Shown one piece after another: positions 52,841-62,315 of a stretch of 64,000 bases of DNA. The notes under the pieces are model-generated. The model saw only the letters and a program-made list of their open reading frames with translations, searched no databases and had not been told where the DNA came from. Where the stretch lies: positions 3,472,001 through 3,536,000 of the forward strand of contig NZ_CP062803.1 of NCBI RefSeq assembly GCF_008801925.2. Direction: 5' to 3'. The stretch is from Cupriavidus basilensis. Its GTDB lineage: Bacteria; Pseudomonadota; Gammaproteobacteria; Burkholderiales; Burkholderiaceae. How positions within the stretch are numbered: position 1 is the stretch's first letter; the number at the start of each line of letters is the position of its first letter. Both the position numbers and the translations under genes were made by a program.

Positions 52841-53653
52841 TCAACGGACCGGGGCCTGCGCCGCCTGTGCGTGACGGTTCGCCCAGACCACCAAGGCAAT
52901 GCCGGCCAGGATCATCGGCAGGCTCAGCCACTGGCCCATGGAGAAGTTCAGCGCCAGCAGGCCCAGGAAGTTATCCGGCTCGCGCGCGAACTCGGCGAGG
53001 AAACGGAAGCCACCGTAGCCGATCAGGAACACGCCCGAGACCGCGCCCATGGGACGCGGCTTCCTGGCGAACAGCCACAGGATGATGAACAGCGCCACGC
53101 CTTCGCCGGCAAATTGATAAAGCTGCGAAGGATGGCGGGGAATGTTGTCACCCGCCTGCGGGAAGATCATGCCCCACGGCAGGTCGGTGGGACGGCCCCA
53201 CAGCTCGCCGTTGATGAAGTTGCCGATGCGCCCGGCCGCCAGCCCGCAAGGGATCATCGGCGCGATGAAGTCGGTGACCTCCATCCAGTGGCGCCCGCGC
53301 AGCTTGGCGAACAGCCACATCGCCACGATCACGCCCAGAAAACCGCCGTGGAAGGCCATGCCGCCCTCCCACACCTTGAAGATCTCCAGCGGATGGCTCA
53401 GGTAGTAATCGGCCTTGTAGAAAAACACGTAGCCCAGCCGCCCGCCCAGGATCACGCCCAGCACGCCGAAGAACAGCATGTCGTCCAGGTCCTTGACCGT
53501 CCAGCCCTGGGCCGCGATATGCGGCTGGCGGATGCGCAGGCGCCCGAACCACAGGAACATGATGAACCCGGCAAGGTACATCAGCCCGTACCAGCGGATG
53601 GCGAGCGGGCCGAGATGAATCGCAACCGGATCGAATTGGGGATGAATCAGCAT
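52841..53653 (-). CDS. lgt: Prolipoprotein diacylglyceryl transferase
   Basis: 270 residues. It transfers diacylglyceryl to the lipobox Cys of prolipoproteins in the inner membrane. About seven membrane helices are visible. The Lgt signature [22 protein letters not shown] (about 140-162) with the catalytic Arg and His, and the early [12 protein letters not shown] and [11 protein letters not shown] blocks, are clear. The ribosome site is weak. It is followed by the HAD hydrolase gene. The window codes for several Lgt substrates. Confidence 0.97.
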   Translation of the reverse strand: MLIHPQFDPVAIHLGPLAIRWYGLMYLAGFIMFLWFGRLRIRQPHIAAQGWTVKDLDDMLFFGVLGVILGGRLGYVFFYKADYYLSHPLEIFKVWEGGMAFHGGFLGVIVAMWLFAKLRGRHWMEVTDFIAPMIPCGLAAGRIGNFINGELWGRPTDLPWGMIFPQAGDNIPRHPSQLYQFAGEGVALFIILWLFARKPRPMGAVSGVFLIGYGGFRFLAEFAREPDNFLGLLALNFSMGQWLSLPMILAGIALVVWANRHAQAAQAPVR

Positions 53654-53725
53654 GTGTGCCGTGGTTAGGGTTGTTGGTAGAGAGATCGCGCACGGGCAAA
53701 CTGGCCTGCGGCGCGATATCAGGGT

Positions 53726-54748
53726 TCAGGGTGCGTCCGTCAGGTGCGTTGCCGCAGCGGCAGTGCCAAGCTCTGCGCCCGGCTCCGTGCCCGGTGTTAT
53801 GCCAGCGTTTTGCGTCAGTGTCATGGCAGCAGCCAGCGCGCCGGCGATCTCGATAAACGATCTCAACACAGGGCTCACGCTGTCGGCGCCGGCCTCCCGC
53901 CACACCAGCCCGGTCTCGATATCGGGCCCGGCGTCGCGCAACGGCAGGTAGGACACACCGGTACGGCGAAGGTTGCAAAGCGAGGCCGGCACCAGTGCCA
54001 CCCCCATGCCGGCGGATACCAGGCTGACGATCGTCTGCATCTGGATGGCCTCCTGGGCGATCACCGGCGTGAGGCCTTCGCGCGCATAACAGCCCGTAAT
54101 GATGTCATAAAACGCCGGCGCGCTTCGCCGGGGAAAGATGATAAGCGGCTCGCGCGCCGCATCTCTCAGGGAAACGCCAGACTGCGCGCCCTCCTCCTGC
54201 GCCGCCGAGCCATCCGGGCGCCAGCCTTGCGGCACGGCCAGCACCAGCGGCTCGCGCACCAGCGGCAGGTACGCCACGCCATGCGGCATGGCCGGCAGTT
54301 GCGGGCGGATCACCAGCCCGGCGTCGATGCCGCCGTCCATCAGGGCCTCCAGCTGGATATCGCTGGTGGCCTCGCGCAGTTGCAGCTGCACATTGGGGTG
54401 CCGCGCCCGGAAGCGCCGCAGCAGGTCGGGCAGGATGCCGTAGTCGGCCGTGCTGACAAAGGCCAGCGACAGCGTGCCGGCCTCCCCGCGCGCCAGCCGC
54501 TGGGCCAGGCCCGGCAGCGCGGCCGCATCGGCCAGCACGCGGCGCACCTCGGGCAGCCATTGCTGGCCGGCAGGGGTGAGCGCCACCGAGCGCCGCGTGC
54601 GGGCAAACAGCTGCACGCCAATCTCCTCCTCCAGCGCCTGGATCTGCTGGGACAGCGGCGGCTGCGTCATGGTGAGCCGCCGCGCGGCGCGGCCGAAATG
54701 TAACTCCTCCGCCACGGTAACGAAGTAACGCAACTGGCGCAGGTCCAA
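53726..54748 (-). CDS. LysR-family regulator divergent from ilvD
   Basis: 340 residues. The winged helix-turn-helix (LDLRQLRYFVTVAEELHFGRAARRLTMTQPPLSQQIQALEEEIGVQLFAR, 1-50) and the substrate domain (about 90-300, with SLAFVSTADYGILPDLLRRFR) are complete. The start is TTG at 54748, with AGGAG five bases upstream; no ATG fits. The C-terminal 30 residues are Thr/Ala-rich. It faces ilvD across 167 bases with overlapping promoters, so control of ilvD is plausible, though the ligand is unknown and sequence alone does not show that it is IlvY. Confidence 0.9.
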   Translation of the reverse strand: MDLRQLRYFVTVAEELHFGRAARRLTMTQPPLSQQIQALEEEIGVQLFARTRRSVALTPAGQQWLPEVRRVLADAAALPGLAQRLARGEAGTLSLAFVSTADYGILPDLLRRFRARHPNVQLQLREATSDIQLEALMDGGIDAGLVIRPQLPAMPHGVAYLPLVREPLVLAVPQGWRPDGSAAQEEGAQSGVSLRDAAREPLIIFPRRSAPAFYDIITGCYAREGLTPVIAQEAIQMQTIVSLVSAGMGVALVPASLCNLRRTGVSYLPLRDAGPDIETGLVWREAGADSVSPVLRSFIEIAGALAAAMTLTQNAGITPGTEPGAELGTAAAATHLTDAP

Positions 54749-54787
54749 AGGCGCTCCTGATATGTTTTTCGACTCAATAAAGGTTGA

Positions 54788-54815
54788 ATAATATATTTGA
54801 CACGATAAAAGGCAA
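54788..54815 (-). promoter_or_regulatory. Candidate promoter of the LysR gene
   Basis: Minus strand TTGCCT (54815-54810) and TATTAT (54793-54788), spacing 16 bases, in an AT-rich island. Confidence 0.5.
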
Positions 54816-54825
54816 GCGGCATGCT
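54797..54825 (+). promoter_or_regulatory. Candidate promoter of ilvD
   Basis: A perfect -35 TTGACA (54797-54802) is followed at 17 bases by CATGCT (54820-54825), a weak -10. A weak -10 with a perfect -35 is common where a LysR activator is needed. It overlaps the opposing LysR promoter. Confidence 0.5.
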
Positions 54826-54915
54826 CTCGTCCACAACATGGCAGGAGCCTGCCCGGTCCTCGGAACCCTGAGGCGCCCCGCGCAGGCCGGCACACTACTT
54901 CCCCCGGAGATTCCC

Positions 54916-56589
54916 ATGGCATACAACAAACGCTCGCAGCACATCACGCAAGGCGTGGCGCGCTCCCCCAACCGCTCGATGTACTACGCGCTGGGCTACA
55001 AGAAGGAAGACTTCGACAAGCCGATGGTGGGCATCGCCAACGGCCACTCGACCATCACGCCGTGCAACTCCGGCCTGCAGCGCCTGGCTGACGCCGCCGT
55101 GGCGGCCATCAAGGCCTCCGACGCCAACCCGCAGATCTTCGGCACCCCGACCATCTCGGACGGTATGTCGATGGGCACCGAGGGCATGAAGTACTCGCTG
55201 ATCTCCCGCGAAGTCATCGCCGACTGTATCGAGACCGCGGCCCAGGGCCAGTGGATGGACGGCGTGGTCGTGATCGGCGGTTGCGACAAGAACATGCCGG
55301 GCGGCATGATCGCGCTGGCGCGCACCAACGTGCCGGGCATCTATGTGTACGGCGGCACCATCAAGCCGGGCAACTGGAAGGGCAAGGACCTGACCATCGT
55401 GTCGTCGTTCGAGGCCGTGGGCGAATTCACCGCCGGCCGCATGAGCCAGGAAGACTTCGAGGGCGTCGAGAAGAACGCCTGCCCGTCGTCGGGCTCGTGC
55501 GGTGGCATGTACACCGCCAACACCATGAGCTCCTCGTTCGAAGCGCTGGGCATGTCGCTGCTGTACTCGTCGACCATGGCCAACCCGGACCAGGAAAAGG
55601 TCGACAGCGCCGCCGAATCGGCACGCGTGCTGGTCGAGGCCATCAAGAAGGACATCAAGCCGCGCGACATCATCACGCGCAAGTCCATCGAGAACGCCGT
55701 TGCGCTGATCATGGCCACCGGCGGCTCCACCAACGCCGTGCTGCACTACCTGGCGATCGCCCACTCGGCCGAAGTGGAATGGAGCATCGACGACTTCGAG
55801 CGCATCCGCCGCAAGGTGCCGGTGATCTGCAACCTGAAGCCGTCGGGCCAGTACGTGGCAACCGACCTGCACCGCGCGGGCGGCATTCCCCAGGTCATGA
55901 AGATCCTGCTCAAGGCAGGCCTGATGCACGGCGACTGCCTGACCATCACCGGCCGCACCCTGGCCGAGGAACTGGAAAACGTGCCGGACACCCCGCGCGC
56001 CGACCAGGATGTGATCATGCCGATCGAAAAGGCGCTCTACAAGGAAGGCCACCTGGCCATCCTGAAGGGCAACCTGGCGCAGGAAGGCGCCGTCGCCAAG
56101 ATCACCGGCCTGAAGAACCCGGTCATCACCGGCCCGGCCCGCGTGTTCGAGGACGAGCAAAGCGCCATGGACGCCATCCTGGCCGACAAGATCAACGCCG
56201 GCGACATCCTGGTGCTGCGCTACCTGGGCCCGAAGGGCGGCCCCGGCATGCCTGAAATGCTGGCCCCCACCTCGGCCATCATCGGCAAGGGCCTGGGCGA
56301 ATCGGTCGGCTTCATCACCGACGGCCGCTTCTCGGGCGGCACCTGGGGCATGGTGGTCGGCCACGTCGCGCCGGAAGCGCACGTGGGCGGCAACATCGCA
56401 CTGGTGCAGGAAGGCGACTCGGTCACCATCGACGCGCACAAGCTGCTGCTGGAACTCAACGTGAGCGAAGAAGAGCTGGCCAAGCGCCGCGCCGCCTGGA
56501 AGCAGCCGGCACCGCGCTACACCCGTGGCGTGCTGGCCAAGTTCGCCAAGCTGGCCTCGACCGCCAGCAAGGGCGCTGTGACGGACTGA
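54916..56589 (+). CDS. ilvD: Dihydroxy-acid dehydratase
   Basis: 557 residues. It dehydrates 2,3-dihydroxy-isovalerate and its homologue in branched-chain amino acid synthesis. The cluster cysteines are Cys50 ([11 protein letters not shown]), Cys123 ([10 protein letters not shown]) and Cys195 ([16 protein letters not shown]), a pattern of the [2Fe-2S] or oxygen-labile [4Fe-4S] enzyme. The C-terminal [21 protein letters not shown] block holds the catalytic Ser. GGAG precedes the ATG at 54916 at normal distance. A terminator follows at 56616. Confidence 0.98.
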   Translation: MAYNKRSQHITQGVARSPNRSMYYALGYKKEDFDKPMVGIANGHSTITPCNSGLQRLADAAVAAIKASDANPQIFGTPTISDGMSMGTEGMKYSLISREVIADCIETAAQGQWMDGVVVIGGCDKNMPGGMIALARTNVPGIYVYGGTIKPGNWKGKDLTIVSSFEAVGEFTAGRMSQEDFEGVEKNACPSSGSCGGMYTANTMSSSFEALGMSLLYSSTMANPDQEKVDSAAESARVLVEAIKKDIKPRDIITRKSIENAVALIMATGGSTNAVLHYLAIAHSAEVEWSIDDFERIRRKVPVICNLKPSGQYVATDLHRAGGIPQVMKILLKAGLMHGDCLTITGRTLAEELENVPDTPRADQDVIMPIEKALYKEGHLAILKGNLAQEGAVAKITGLKNPVITGPARVFEDEQSAMDAILADKINAGDILVLRYLGPKGGPGMPEMLAPTSAIIGKGLGESVGFITDGRFSGGTWGMVVGHVAPEAHVGGNIALVQEGDSVTIDAHKLLLELNVSEEELAKRRAAWKQPAPRYTRGVLAKFAKLASTASKGAVTD

Positions 56590-56615
56590 GGCTGCGGCTT
56601 CATCCCCAGAAGGAC

Positions 56616-56645
56616 AAAAGCCCGCGAGCGATCGAGGGCTTTTTT
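56616..56645 (+). terminator. Intrinsic terminator of ilvD
   Basis: AAAAGCCC / GGGCTTTT with a 12-base loop, followed by T residues. It can also serve the convergent DUF2486-like gene. Confidence 0.85.
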
Positions 56646-56687
56646 ATGGGTGTGGCGCAGACGCAAACCCCCGCGTGGTTGGCTCCT

Positions 56688-57281
56688 TCACATGCCGCCC
56701 GGGTCCCGCTCGATTTCTTCCAGCGTGGCGTCCAGCCACTCCACCAGCCGGGCCTCCATCGCCTGTGTCAGTTCCGCCGCCAGTTGTGCGGTCAGCGGGG
56801 CCAGGCGCGATTGCAGCGTGGCTTCGGTATGGGCCTCCACCACCTGCGGCCATTCGGTGCGAAACCGCATCATCACGCGGGTCAGCAGCTCGCTGCGCAT
56901 GGCGCGCAGCTCGTCCGGGCTGGGCGGCGGGCTGGCGTGGTGCGTGGCGTACGAGACCGAGTAGGCGCCATCCTGGGTCGACGGGGTCGGCTGGTGCAGC
57001 GCCGGGATCTCGGGCGCGGGAATGCCGTCGCCGGTCTCACGGGGCATGACGACATGGGTGACCGGGCCAGGCCAGGTCATGTCATGCACGGGCTGGGCAT
57101 GGCCTGGGCCGCCAGCGCCGGAATCCGACCACGCGACCGTTTGCGTGGCCGCGGTCGGCGTCGCGTCCGGCGCCGCTTGCCTGGCGCCGTCGGTGGGCAG
57201 GTCGATCACCTCCGTCAGCAGTGGAATGCTGTCGTTGGGCCCGATGCGCGGGATCACGCGCGAGGTGGTGCGTTCGGTCAT
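56688..57281 (-). CDS. DUF2486-like protein of unknown function, coupled to holC
   Basis: 197 residues. The N-terminal half is Pro/Ala/Thr-rich and probably disordered. The C-terminal about 80 residues (SPDELRAMRSELLTRVMMRFRTEWPQVVEAHTEATLQSRLAPLTAQLAAELTQAMEARLVEWLDATLEEIERDP) form amphipathic helices. The pattern and the position after holC match the Burkholderiales DUF2486 family as I recall it. The ATG overlaps the holC stop by four bases. No function is known; an association with DNA polymerase III chi is inferred from coupling. Confidence 0.72.
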   Translation of the reverse strand: MTERTTSRVIPRIGPNDSIPLLTEVIDLPTDGARQAAPDATPTAATQTVAWSDSGAGGPGHAQPVHDMTWPGPVTHVVMPRETGDGIPAPEIPALHQPTPSTQDGAYSVSYATHHASPPPSPDELRAMRSELLTRVMMRFRTEWPQVVEAHTEATLQSRLAPLTAQLAAELTQAMEARLVEWLDATLEEIERDPGGM

Positions 57282-57739
57282 GCGGCATCCCCCTTGGCTT
57301 GTGCGCCCTGTGCACCCTGGCCGGCCTGGGCGATATCGTGGTGCGCCAGCGGATAGCCGCGCTCGCGGTACAGGCGAAAGCGCTCGCGCCCGGCGGCACG
57401 GTCGTCGGCGTCGCTGCCCACCACCTCGATCATGCGCTCGAAGCTGGCGAACTGCGCCGGCGGCTCGGCGCCAAGGTTGATCAGCAACTGATGGTGCGGA
57501 GCCTGGTCCAGCGCGGCCGCCAGCACGATCGGCGTCACCTCGGCGTTCGGGCTGTCCACGCCGCAATGCGGCAGGAAATCCAGCGCGGAGAACGTCCACA
57601 AGCGCGCATCGAGCTGCGCCAGCTGCTCCGGCGCGCCATGCACCACCAGTTTCTGGCCGGCGCCGTACGCCTTGCGGATCAGCCGGCAAGCGTAGCCGAG
57701 CTTGTCGGGCACGTTGCTGTGGAAATCGATACGCGTCAT
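57278..57739 (-). CDS. holC: DNA polymerase III chi subunit
   Basis: 153 residues. Chi links the clamp loader to SSB. The family pattern is DFHSNVPDKLGYACRLIRKAYGAGQKLVVHGAPEQLAQLDARLWTFSALDFLPHC and TPIVLAAALDQAPHHQLLINLGAEPPAQFASFERMIEVVGSDADDRAAGRERFRLYRERGYPL, covering almost the full length. The start is 57739, since the few codons upstream are not conserved. It lies downstream of pepA, as in E. coli where pepA and holC are adjacent. Confidence 0.93.
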   Translation of the reverse strand: MTRIDFHSNVPDKLGYACRLIRKAYGAGQKLVVHGAPEQLAQLDARLWTFSALDFLPHCGVDSPNAEVTPIVLAAALDQAPHHQLLINLGAEPPAQFASFERMIEVVGSDADDRAAGRERFRLYRERGYPLAHHDIAQAGQGAQGAQAKGDAA

Positions 57740-57772
57740 GGTTGAAAGCAATCCTGTGAGTATGAAGCTAAA

Positions 57773-57814
57773 CAGGGACGGACCCGCGCAGATGCCGGCG
57801 CCGGCCCGTCCCTG
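57773..57814 (-). terminator. Hairpin downstream of pepA
   Basis: CAGGGACGG and CCGTCCCTG are perfect 9-base arms around a GC-rich loop that is itself palindromic (GCCGGCGCCGGC). On the minus strand only TTTAGC follows, so termination may be partial and allow read-through into holC. Confidence 0.5.
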
Positions 57815-57844
57815 CGGTCAAGCATCCAGCTTAACCATCCAGCT

Positions 57845-59407
57845 TCAGCCAGCGCGGTCCATCAGGAACTGCGCCAGCAGGGGCACCGGGCGGCCGGTGG
57901 CGCCCTTGGCGGCGCCGCTCTTCCAGGCCGTGCCGGCGATGTCCAGGTGGGCCCAGTCGTACTTCTCGGTATAGCGCGCCAGGAAGCAGGCGGCGGTCAC
58001 GCTGCCGGCCGGGCGGCCACCGATATTGGCCATATCCGCGAAGTTGGACTTGAGCTGGTCCTGGTAGTCATCGTCCAGCGGCATGCGCCAGGCGGTGTCC
58101 ATGGCCTTGCGGCCGGCTTGCAGCAATTGGTCCGCTAGGCCATCGTTGCGCGCGTACAGGCCGCTGTTGACGTGGCCCAGCGCGATGATGCAGGCGCCGG
58201 TCAGGGTTGCCACATCCACCACGGCGGCCGGCTTGAAGCGCTCCACATAGGTCAGCGCGTCGCACAGGACCAAGCGGCCTTCGGCGTCGGTGTTGAGGAT
58301 CTCGATGGTCTGGCCGGACATGCTGGTGACCACGTCGCCGGGCTTGGTGGCGTTGCCGGACGGCATGTTCTCGCAGGTGGGGACCACCGCGATCACGTTC
58401 AGCTTGAGGCCCATCTCGGCCACGGCCTGCAGCGTGCCCAACACCGAGGCAGCGCCGCACATGTCGTACTTCATCTCGTCCATGCCCTCGCCAGGCTTGA
58501 GCGAGATGCCGCCGGTATCGAAGGTGATGCCCTTGCCCACCAGCACCACCGGGGCCTGCTTGGCCGAGGCGCCGTCGTAGCGCAGCACGATGAACTGGGG
58601 CGGCTCCACCGCGCCCTTGGTGACCGCCAGGAAGGCGCCCATCTTGAGCGCCTCGAGCTGCTTGCGGCCCAGCACTTCCACCTTGAGCTTGTGGCGCTTG
58701 GCGATGCCGCGCGCGGTATTGGCCAGGTAGGTCGGCGTGCAGATGTTGGACGGCAGGTTGCCCAGGTCCTTGGTCAGCTCCATGCCGTTGGCGATGGCCG
58801 CGCCGCGGACCACGGCCTGGGCGGCCGCCTTGGCGTCAGCCGCGTCGACGGTAAGCACCACCTTGCGCAGGCCGGTGGGCTTGTCGGCACCGTTGCCGTT
58901 GCCCTTGGTACCGGCGTTGGCGCGCTTGAGGCCTGGATGGCGCTCCAGCAGGCGGTAGCCCGCCTCGCGGATCAGGGTGACGGTGGTGATCAGGCGCCAG
59001 GCCAGGTCGCGGGCGTTGCCGGCTTGCTGCGGGGCCTGCTGCTGGGCCAGGCACCACAGCACATTGGCCGCGCGCGTGCCGGACAAGGCACGCAGCGCGG
59101 TGCGCACGGCCTCGGCGAACGCCTTGTCGCCGAACTCGGCTTCCTTGCCGAAGCCCACCAGCAGCACGCGGGCAGCGCCCACGCCGGCCACTTCGTGCAG
59201 CATCAGCTGGGTACCGCGCTTGCCTTCGAAATCGCCCAGTTTGACGAGCCGGGAGACCAAACCCTTGGTTGCCACGTCGAGCGCCTTGGCCACACCGGCC
59301 AGGCTCTGTCCTTCAAACAGGCCCACGACCAGACAATCGGTCTTGGTTGCCAGGAAACCATTTTGGCCCGCTTTGCTCCAATCCAAGGCTTTTGTGCTAA
59401 ATTCCAT
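57845..59407 (-). CDS. pepA: Leucyl aminopeptidase (M17)
   Basis: 520 residues. A cytoplasmic zinc/manganese aminopeptidase; in E. coli also a DNA-binding factor. The M17 metal-binding core is present: [18 protein letters not shown] (about 290), [11 protein letters not shown], and the signature [16 protein letters not shown] (about 380) with the active-site Asp, Glu and Arg. The N-terminal domain (1-180) is complete. AAGGAAG is placed correctly before the ATG at 59407. It is divergent from lptF, as usual. Confidence 0.97.
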   Translation of the reverse strand: MEFSTKALDWSKAGQNGFLATKTDCLVVGLFEGQSLAGVAKALDVATKGLVSRLVKLGDFEGKRGTQLMLHEVAGVGAARVLLVGFGKEAEFGDKAFAEAVRTALRALSGTRAANVLWCLAQQQAPQQAGNARDLAWRLITTVTLIREAGYRLLERHPGLKRANAGTKGNGNGADKPTGLRKVVLTVDAADAKAAAQAVVRGAAIANGMELTKDLGNLPSNICTPTYLANTARGIAKRHKLKVEVLGRKQLEALKMGAFLAVTKGAVEPPQFIVLRYDGASAKQAPVVLVGKGITFDTGGISLKPGEGMDEMKYDMCGAASVLGTLQAVAEMGLKLNVIAVVPTCENMPSGNATKPGDVVTSMSGQTIEILNTDAEGRLVLCDALTYVERFKPAAVVDVATLTGACIIALGHVNSGLYARNDGLADQLLQAGRKAMDTAWRMPLDDDYQDQLKSNFADMANIGGRPAGSVTAACFLARYTEKYDWAHLDIAGTAWKSGAAKGATGRPVPLLAQFLMDRAG

Positions 59408-59546
59408 CGCGCTTCCTTCCAGGGGCTTGTCCACCACGAAAGCTCCTATTATCCGCGATTTGCTGCCGGCGGTCCGCTATGCTTGCTAGCAAGCCCCCCG
59501 GCACCGACATCGCCCGCGCCGGCCGGCAGCCCGGAACCGACTCCGC

Positions 59547-60671
59547 ATGATCTTTCAACAAGCCTTGCGTCGCGAGCTCGCATACACCGCCGGCGCGGTG
59601 TTTCTGGTCATGCTGACCTTCATGCTGACCTCGCTCGTGATCCGTATTCTCGGCATGGCCGCCAATGGCCAGGCCAGCCCCAATGACGTCCTGATGCTGA
59701 TCGGCCTGGCCACCATCGGCTACCTGTCGATCCTGCTGTCCGCCACCCTGTTCATCTCCACCCTGATCGTGCTCACGCGCTGGTACAAGGATTCGGAGAT
59801 GGTGGTGTGGTTCTCGGCCGGCATCTCGCTGCGCGACCTGGTCAAGCCGGTGCTGCAGTTTGCCGCGCCCTTCATCATCATGTCGCTGCTGCTGGGCATG
59901 TTCGCCTGGCCGTGGGCCAACCAGCAAAGCGCGCTGTTCCGCGACCGCTTCGAGCAGCGCGGCGTGCTGTCCATGATTGCCGCCGGCCGCTTCATCGAGC
60001 CGGCCAAGGGCAATTACGTGCTGTTCATCGAAGGCATCGACGCCGACATGAAGCACGCGCGCAACGTCTTCGTGGCCAACGCCGAGGCCGACAAGATCGG
60101 CGTGGCGCTGGCCCACCAGGGCCAGTTCCAGACCATGCCCAACGGCGACCGCATGGTGGTGATGGAAAACGGCCGCCGCTATGCCGGCACGCCCGGCAAG
60201 ATCGACTACCGCATCGTCGAGTTCGACCAGTACGCGGTCAAGGTGGACAACAAACCTCCTGAGTCGGACGCCAACCTGCCGACCAAGAGCCGCGACACCA
60301 TCGACCTGCTGCGCAACCGCACCAACGAGAACCTGGGCGAATTGCTGTGGCGCCTGTCGCTGCCGCTGCTGGCCTTCAATTTTGTGCTGATCGCCATCCC
60401 GCTTGCCTACGTCAACCCGCGCCTGGGCCGCTACACGCCCCTGGTCTTCGCGGTGCTGATCTACCTGACCTACAGTAACGTGATCAATCTCTCGCAGGCC
60501 TGGGTGCGCTCCGGCTCCATCCCGTTCGCGTTGGCCTGGTGGCCGTTCCACCTGATCGCCCTGCTGGGCGCGGTGATGCTGTTCCGCTACCGCCAGAACC
60601 GCAGCCTGGGTGGCTGGCGCGCGGTCTTCGGCCTGCCCCGCAAGGGCGGCGCCCGGGAGAACCAGGCATGA
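59547..60671 (+). CDS. lptF: LPS export permease LptF
   Basis: 374 residues. Part of the LptB2FG ABC transporter that pulls lipopolysaccharide from the inner membrane. Three helices at the N-terminus (about 12-120), a periplasmic beta-jellyroll (about 130-260) and three C-terminal helices (about 275-355) match YjgP/LptF. MIFQQALRRELAYTAGAVFLVM is the typical start. Its stop overlaps the lptG start (ATGA). Confidence 0.96.
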   Translation: MIFQQALRRELAYTAGAVFLVMLTFMLTSLVIRILGMAANGQASPNDVLMLIGLATIGYLSILLSATLFISTLIVLTRWYKDSEMVVWFSAGISLRDLVKPVLQFAAPFIIMSLLLGMFAWPWANQQSALFRDRFEQRGVLSMIAAGRFIEPAKGNYVLFIEGIDADMKHARNVFVANAEADKIGVALAHQGQFQTMPNGDRMVVMENGRRYAGTPGKIDYRIVEFDQYAVKVDNKPPESDANLPTKSRDTIDLLRNRTNENLGELLWRLSLPLLAFNFVLIAIPLAYVNPRLGRYTPLVFAVLIYLTYSNVINLSQAWVRSGSIPFALAWWPFHLIALLGAVMLFRYRQNRSLGGWRAVFGLPRKGGARENQA

Positions 60672-61822
60672 AGGTATTGCGCGTCTACGAACGATATTTC
60701 GCGCGGCTGATCTACGGGGTCTTCGCCTTTATCCTGTTTGCGGTGCTGGCGCTGTTCGTGTTCTTCGACATGCTCAGCGAGCTGGAGAGCGTGGCCGGCC
60801 GCTACACCTCGCTGGTGGCGTTCTTCCACGTCATCCTGCAGGCGCCCACCCGTATCTATGAGGTGCTGCCGATCGCCGTGCTGATCAGCGCCATCTATGT
60901 GTTCTCGCAACTGGCCAGCCAGTCCGAGTACACCATTTTCCGGGTGGCCGGGCTGAACACGCGCCAGGCGCTGTTCTCGCTGTTCAAGCTGGCGATTCCG
61001 CTGGCCATCGCCACGTTTATCTTCGGCGAGTTCATCGGCCCCAAGGCCGAGCAGTACGCGCAGAAGGTCAAGCTCGAAGCACTGGGTGCCACGGTGTCGG
61101 CGGGCTTTCGCTCCGGCGTGTGGGTCAAGGACCGCGACCGCGATAGCGCCAAGGGCCATGAAGTCACGCGCTTCGTCAACGTGGCCGGCCTGCGGCCCGA
61201 CCAGAGCATCACCGGCGTCACCATTTACGAGTTCGACGACCAATACCGCCTGAGCGTGATCCGCGTGGCCAAGGAAGGCCGCTACGAGGGCGGCCAGTCC
61301 TGGCAGCTCACCGGCGTGACCGAGACCCACTTCCTGGAACTGCCCAGGGGCGAGCCCGGCAAGGCGGACGCCCTGGCACCAGCCTTCCGCGGCGAGCAGC
61401 AAAGCGTGCCCACCATGACCATGCGCTCCGAGCTGACGCCGCAGATCCTGTCGGTGCTGCTGGTGGAGCCGGAGCGGATGTCCACGGTGGACCTGTTCCG
61501 CTATATCCGCCACCTGCGCGACAACAAGCAAGACACCCAGCGCTATGAGATCGCCTTCTGGAAGAAGGTGATCTACCCGCTGACCCTGTTCGTGATGGTG
61601 GCGCTGGCCCTGCCCTTTGCCTACCTGCACGCGCGGGCCGGCGCGGTGGGCGTGAAGGTGTTCGGCGGCATCATGCTGGGGCTGTCCTTCCACTTGTCCA
61701 ACACCCTGTTCTCGCACGTGGGGCTGCTGCATACCTGGCCGCCCATCGTCTCGGCGCTGATCCCCGGCACGCTGTACCTGCTGGTGGCGCTTGGCGCGTT
61801 GCGCTGGGTGGACCGGCATTAA
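60668..61822 (+). CDS. lptG: LPS export permease LptG
   Basis: 384 residues. Second permease of the LPS exporter. Architecture as in LptF: six helices around a periplasmic domain. The opening VLRVYERYFARLIYGVFAFILFAVLALFVFFD and the coupling segment QSEYTIFRVAGLNTRQALFSLFKLAIP are family-typical. It is translationally coupled to lptF and 9 bases before the cbiX-like gene. Confidence 0.96.
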   Translation: MKVLRVYERYFARLIYGVFAFILFAVLALFVFFDMLSELESVAGRYTSLVAFFHVILQAPTRIYEVLPIAVLISAIYVFSQLASQSEYTIFRVAGLNTRQALFSLFKLAIPLAIATFIFGEFIGPKAEQYAQKVKLEALGATVSAGFRSGVWVKDRDRDSAKGHEVTRFVNVAGLRPDQSITGVTIYEFDDQYRLSVIRVAKEGRYEGGQSWQLTGVTETHFLELPRGEPGKADALAPAFRGEQQSVPTMTMRSELTPQILSVLLVEPERMSTVDLFRYIRHLRDNKQDTQRYEIAFWKKVIYPLTLFVMVALALPFAYLHARAGAVGVKVFGGIMLGLSFHLSNTLFSHVGLLHTWPPIVSALIPGTLYLLVALGALRWVDRH

Positions 61823-61831
61823 GGCTCGAAG

Positions 61832-62230
61832 ATGAATACCACGCCCCTTCCCCGCCAGGCCATGGTGCTGTTTGGCCATGGCGCGCGCGATGCGCGCTGG
61901 CGCGAGCCGTTTGACCGGCTGCACGCCAGGCTGACTGCCGCGTTGCCAGATTGCGCGGTACGCCTGGCCTTCCTGGAACTGATGACGCCTTCGCTGCCGG
62001 ATACGCTGGCGGCGCTCGCCGCCGGGGGGGTTACCGACATCAATGTGGTGCCGGTGTTCTTTGGCCAGGGCGGGCATCTGCGGCGGGACCTGCCGGCCTT
62101 GCTGGATGATTGCCGGAGCAAGCTTCCGGGTGTGACGATCCGCTGCGCGGCGGCGGTCGGCGAGGATGACAGCGTGCTGGACGCGATTGCGGCCTATTGT
62201 GTGGCGACGCTCAGCGGTGGCAACGCCTAG
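61832..62230 (+). CDS. cbiX: CbiX-type single-domain sirohydrochlorin chelatase
   Basis: 132 residues. The short CbiX form, expected to insert iron or cobalt into sirohydrochlorin. The N-terminal VLFGHGARDARWREPFDRL carries the metal-binding His, and VVPVFFGQGGHLRRDLPALL the second His (near 82). Length fits CbiX-S proteins, which act as homodimers. It is co-directional with lptG but convergent with cobA and cysN, whose siroheme product it would complete. A strong two-way terminator follows. Confidence 0.9.
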   Translation: MNTTPLPRQAMVLFGHGARDARWREPFDRLHARLTAALPDCAVRLAFLELMTPSLPDTLAALAAGGVTDINVVPVFFGQGGHLRRDLPALLDDCRSKLPGVTIRCAAAVGEDDSVLDAIAAYCVATLSGGNA

Positions 62231-62260
62231 CGCCCACGTAGCCCCATCGAAGCACCCAAA

Positions 62261-62297
62261 GAAAAAGCCGGGCAACTTAGCGTTGCCCGGCTTTTTC
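62261..62297. terminator. Bidirectional intrinsic terminator between cbiX and cobA
   Basis: GAAAAAGCCGGGCAAC and GTTGCCCGGCTTTTTC are perfect 16-base arms with loop TTAGC. T runs are present for both strands. Confidence 0.93.
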
Positions 62298-62315
62298 ATT
62301 TGGCGCGCCAGTGCT

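Noticed and set aside
54895..56439. 514-codon minus-strand frame opposite ilvD
   Set aside because: Complete antisense of ilvD with no recognisable motif.
58172..59686. 504-codon plus-strand frame opposite pepA
   Set aside because: Shadow of pepA that also runs into the start of lptF in another frame.
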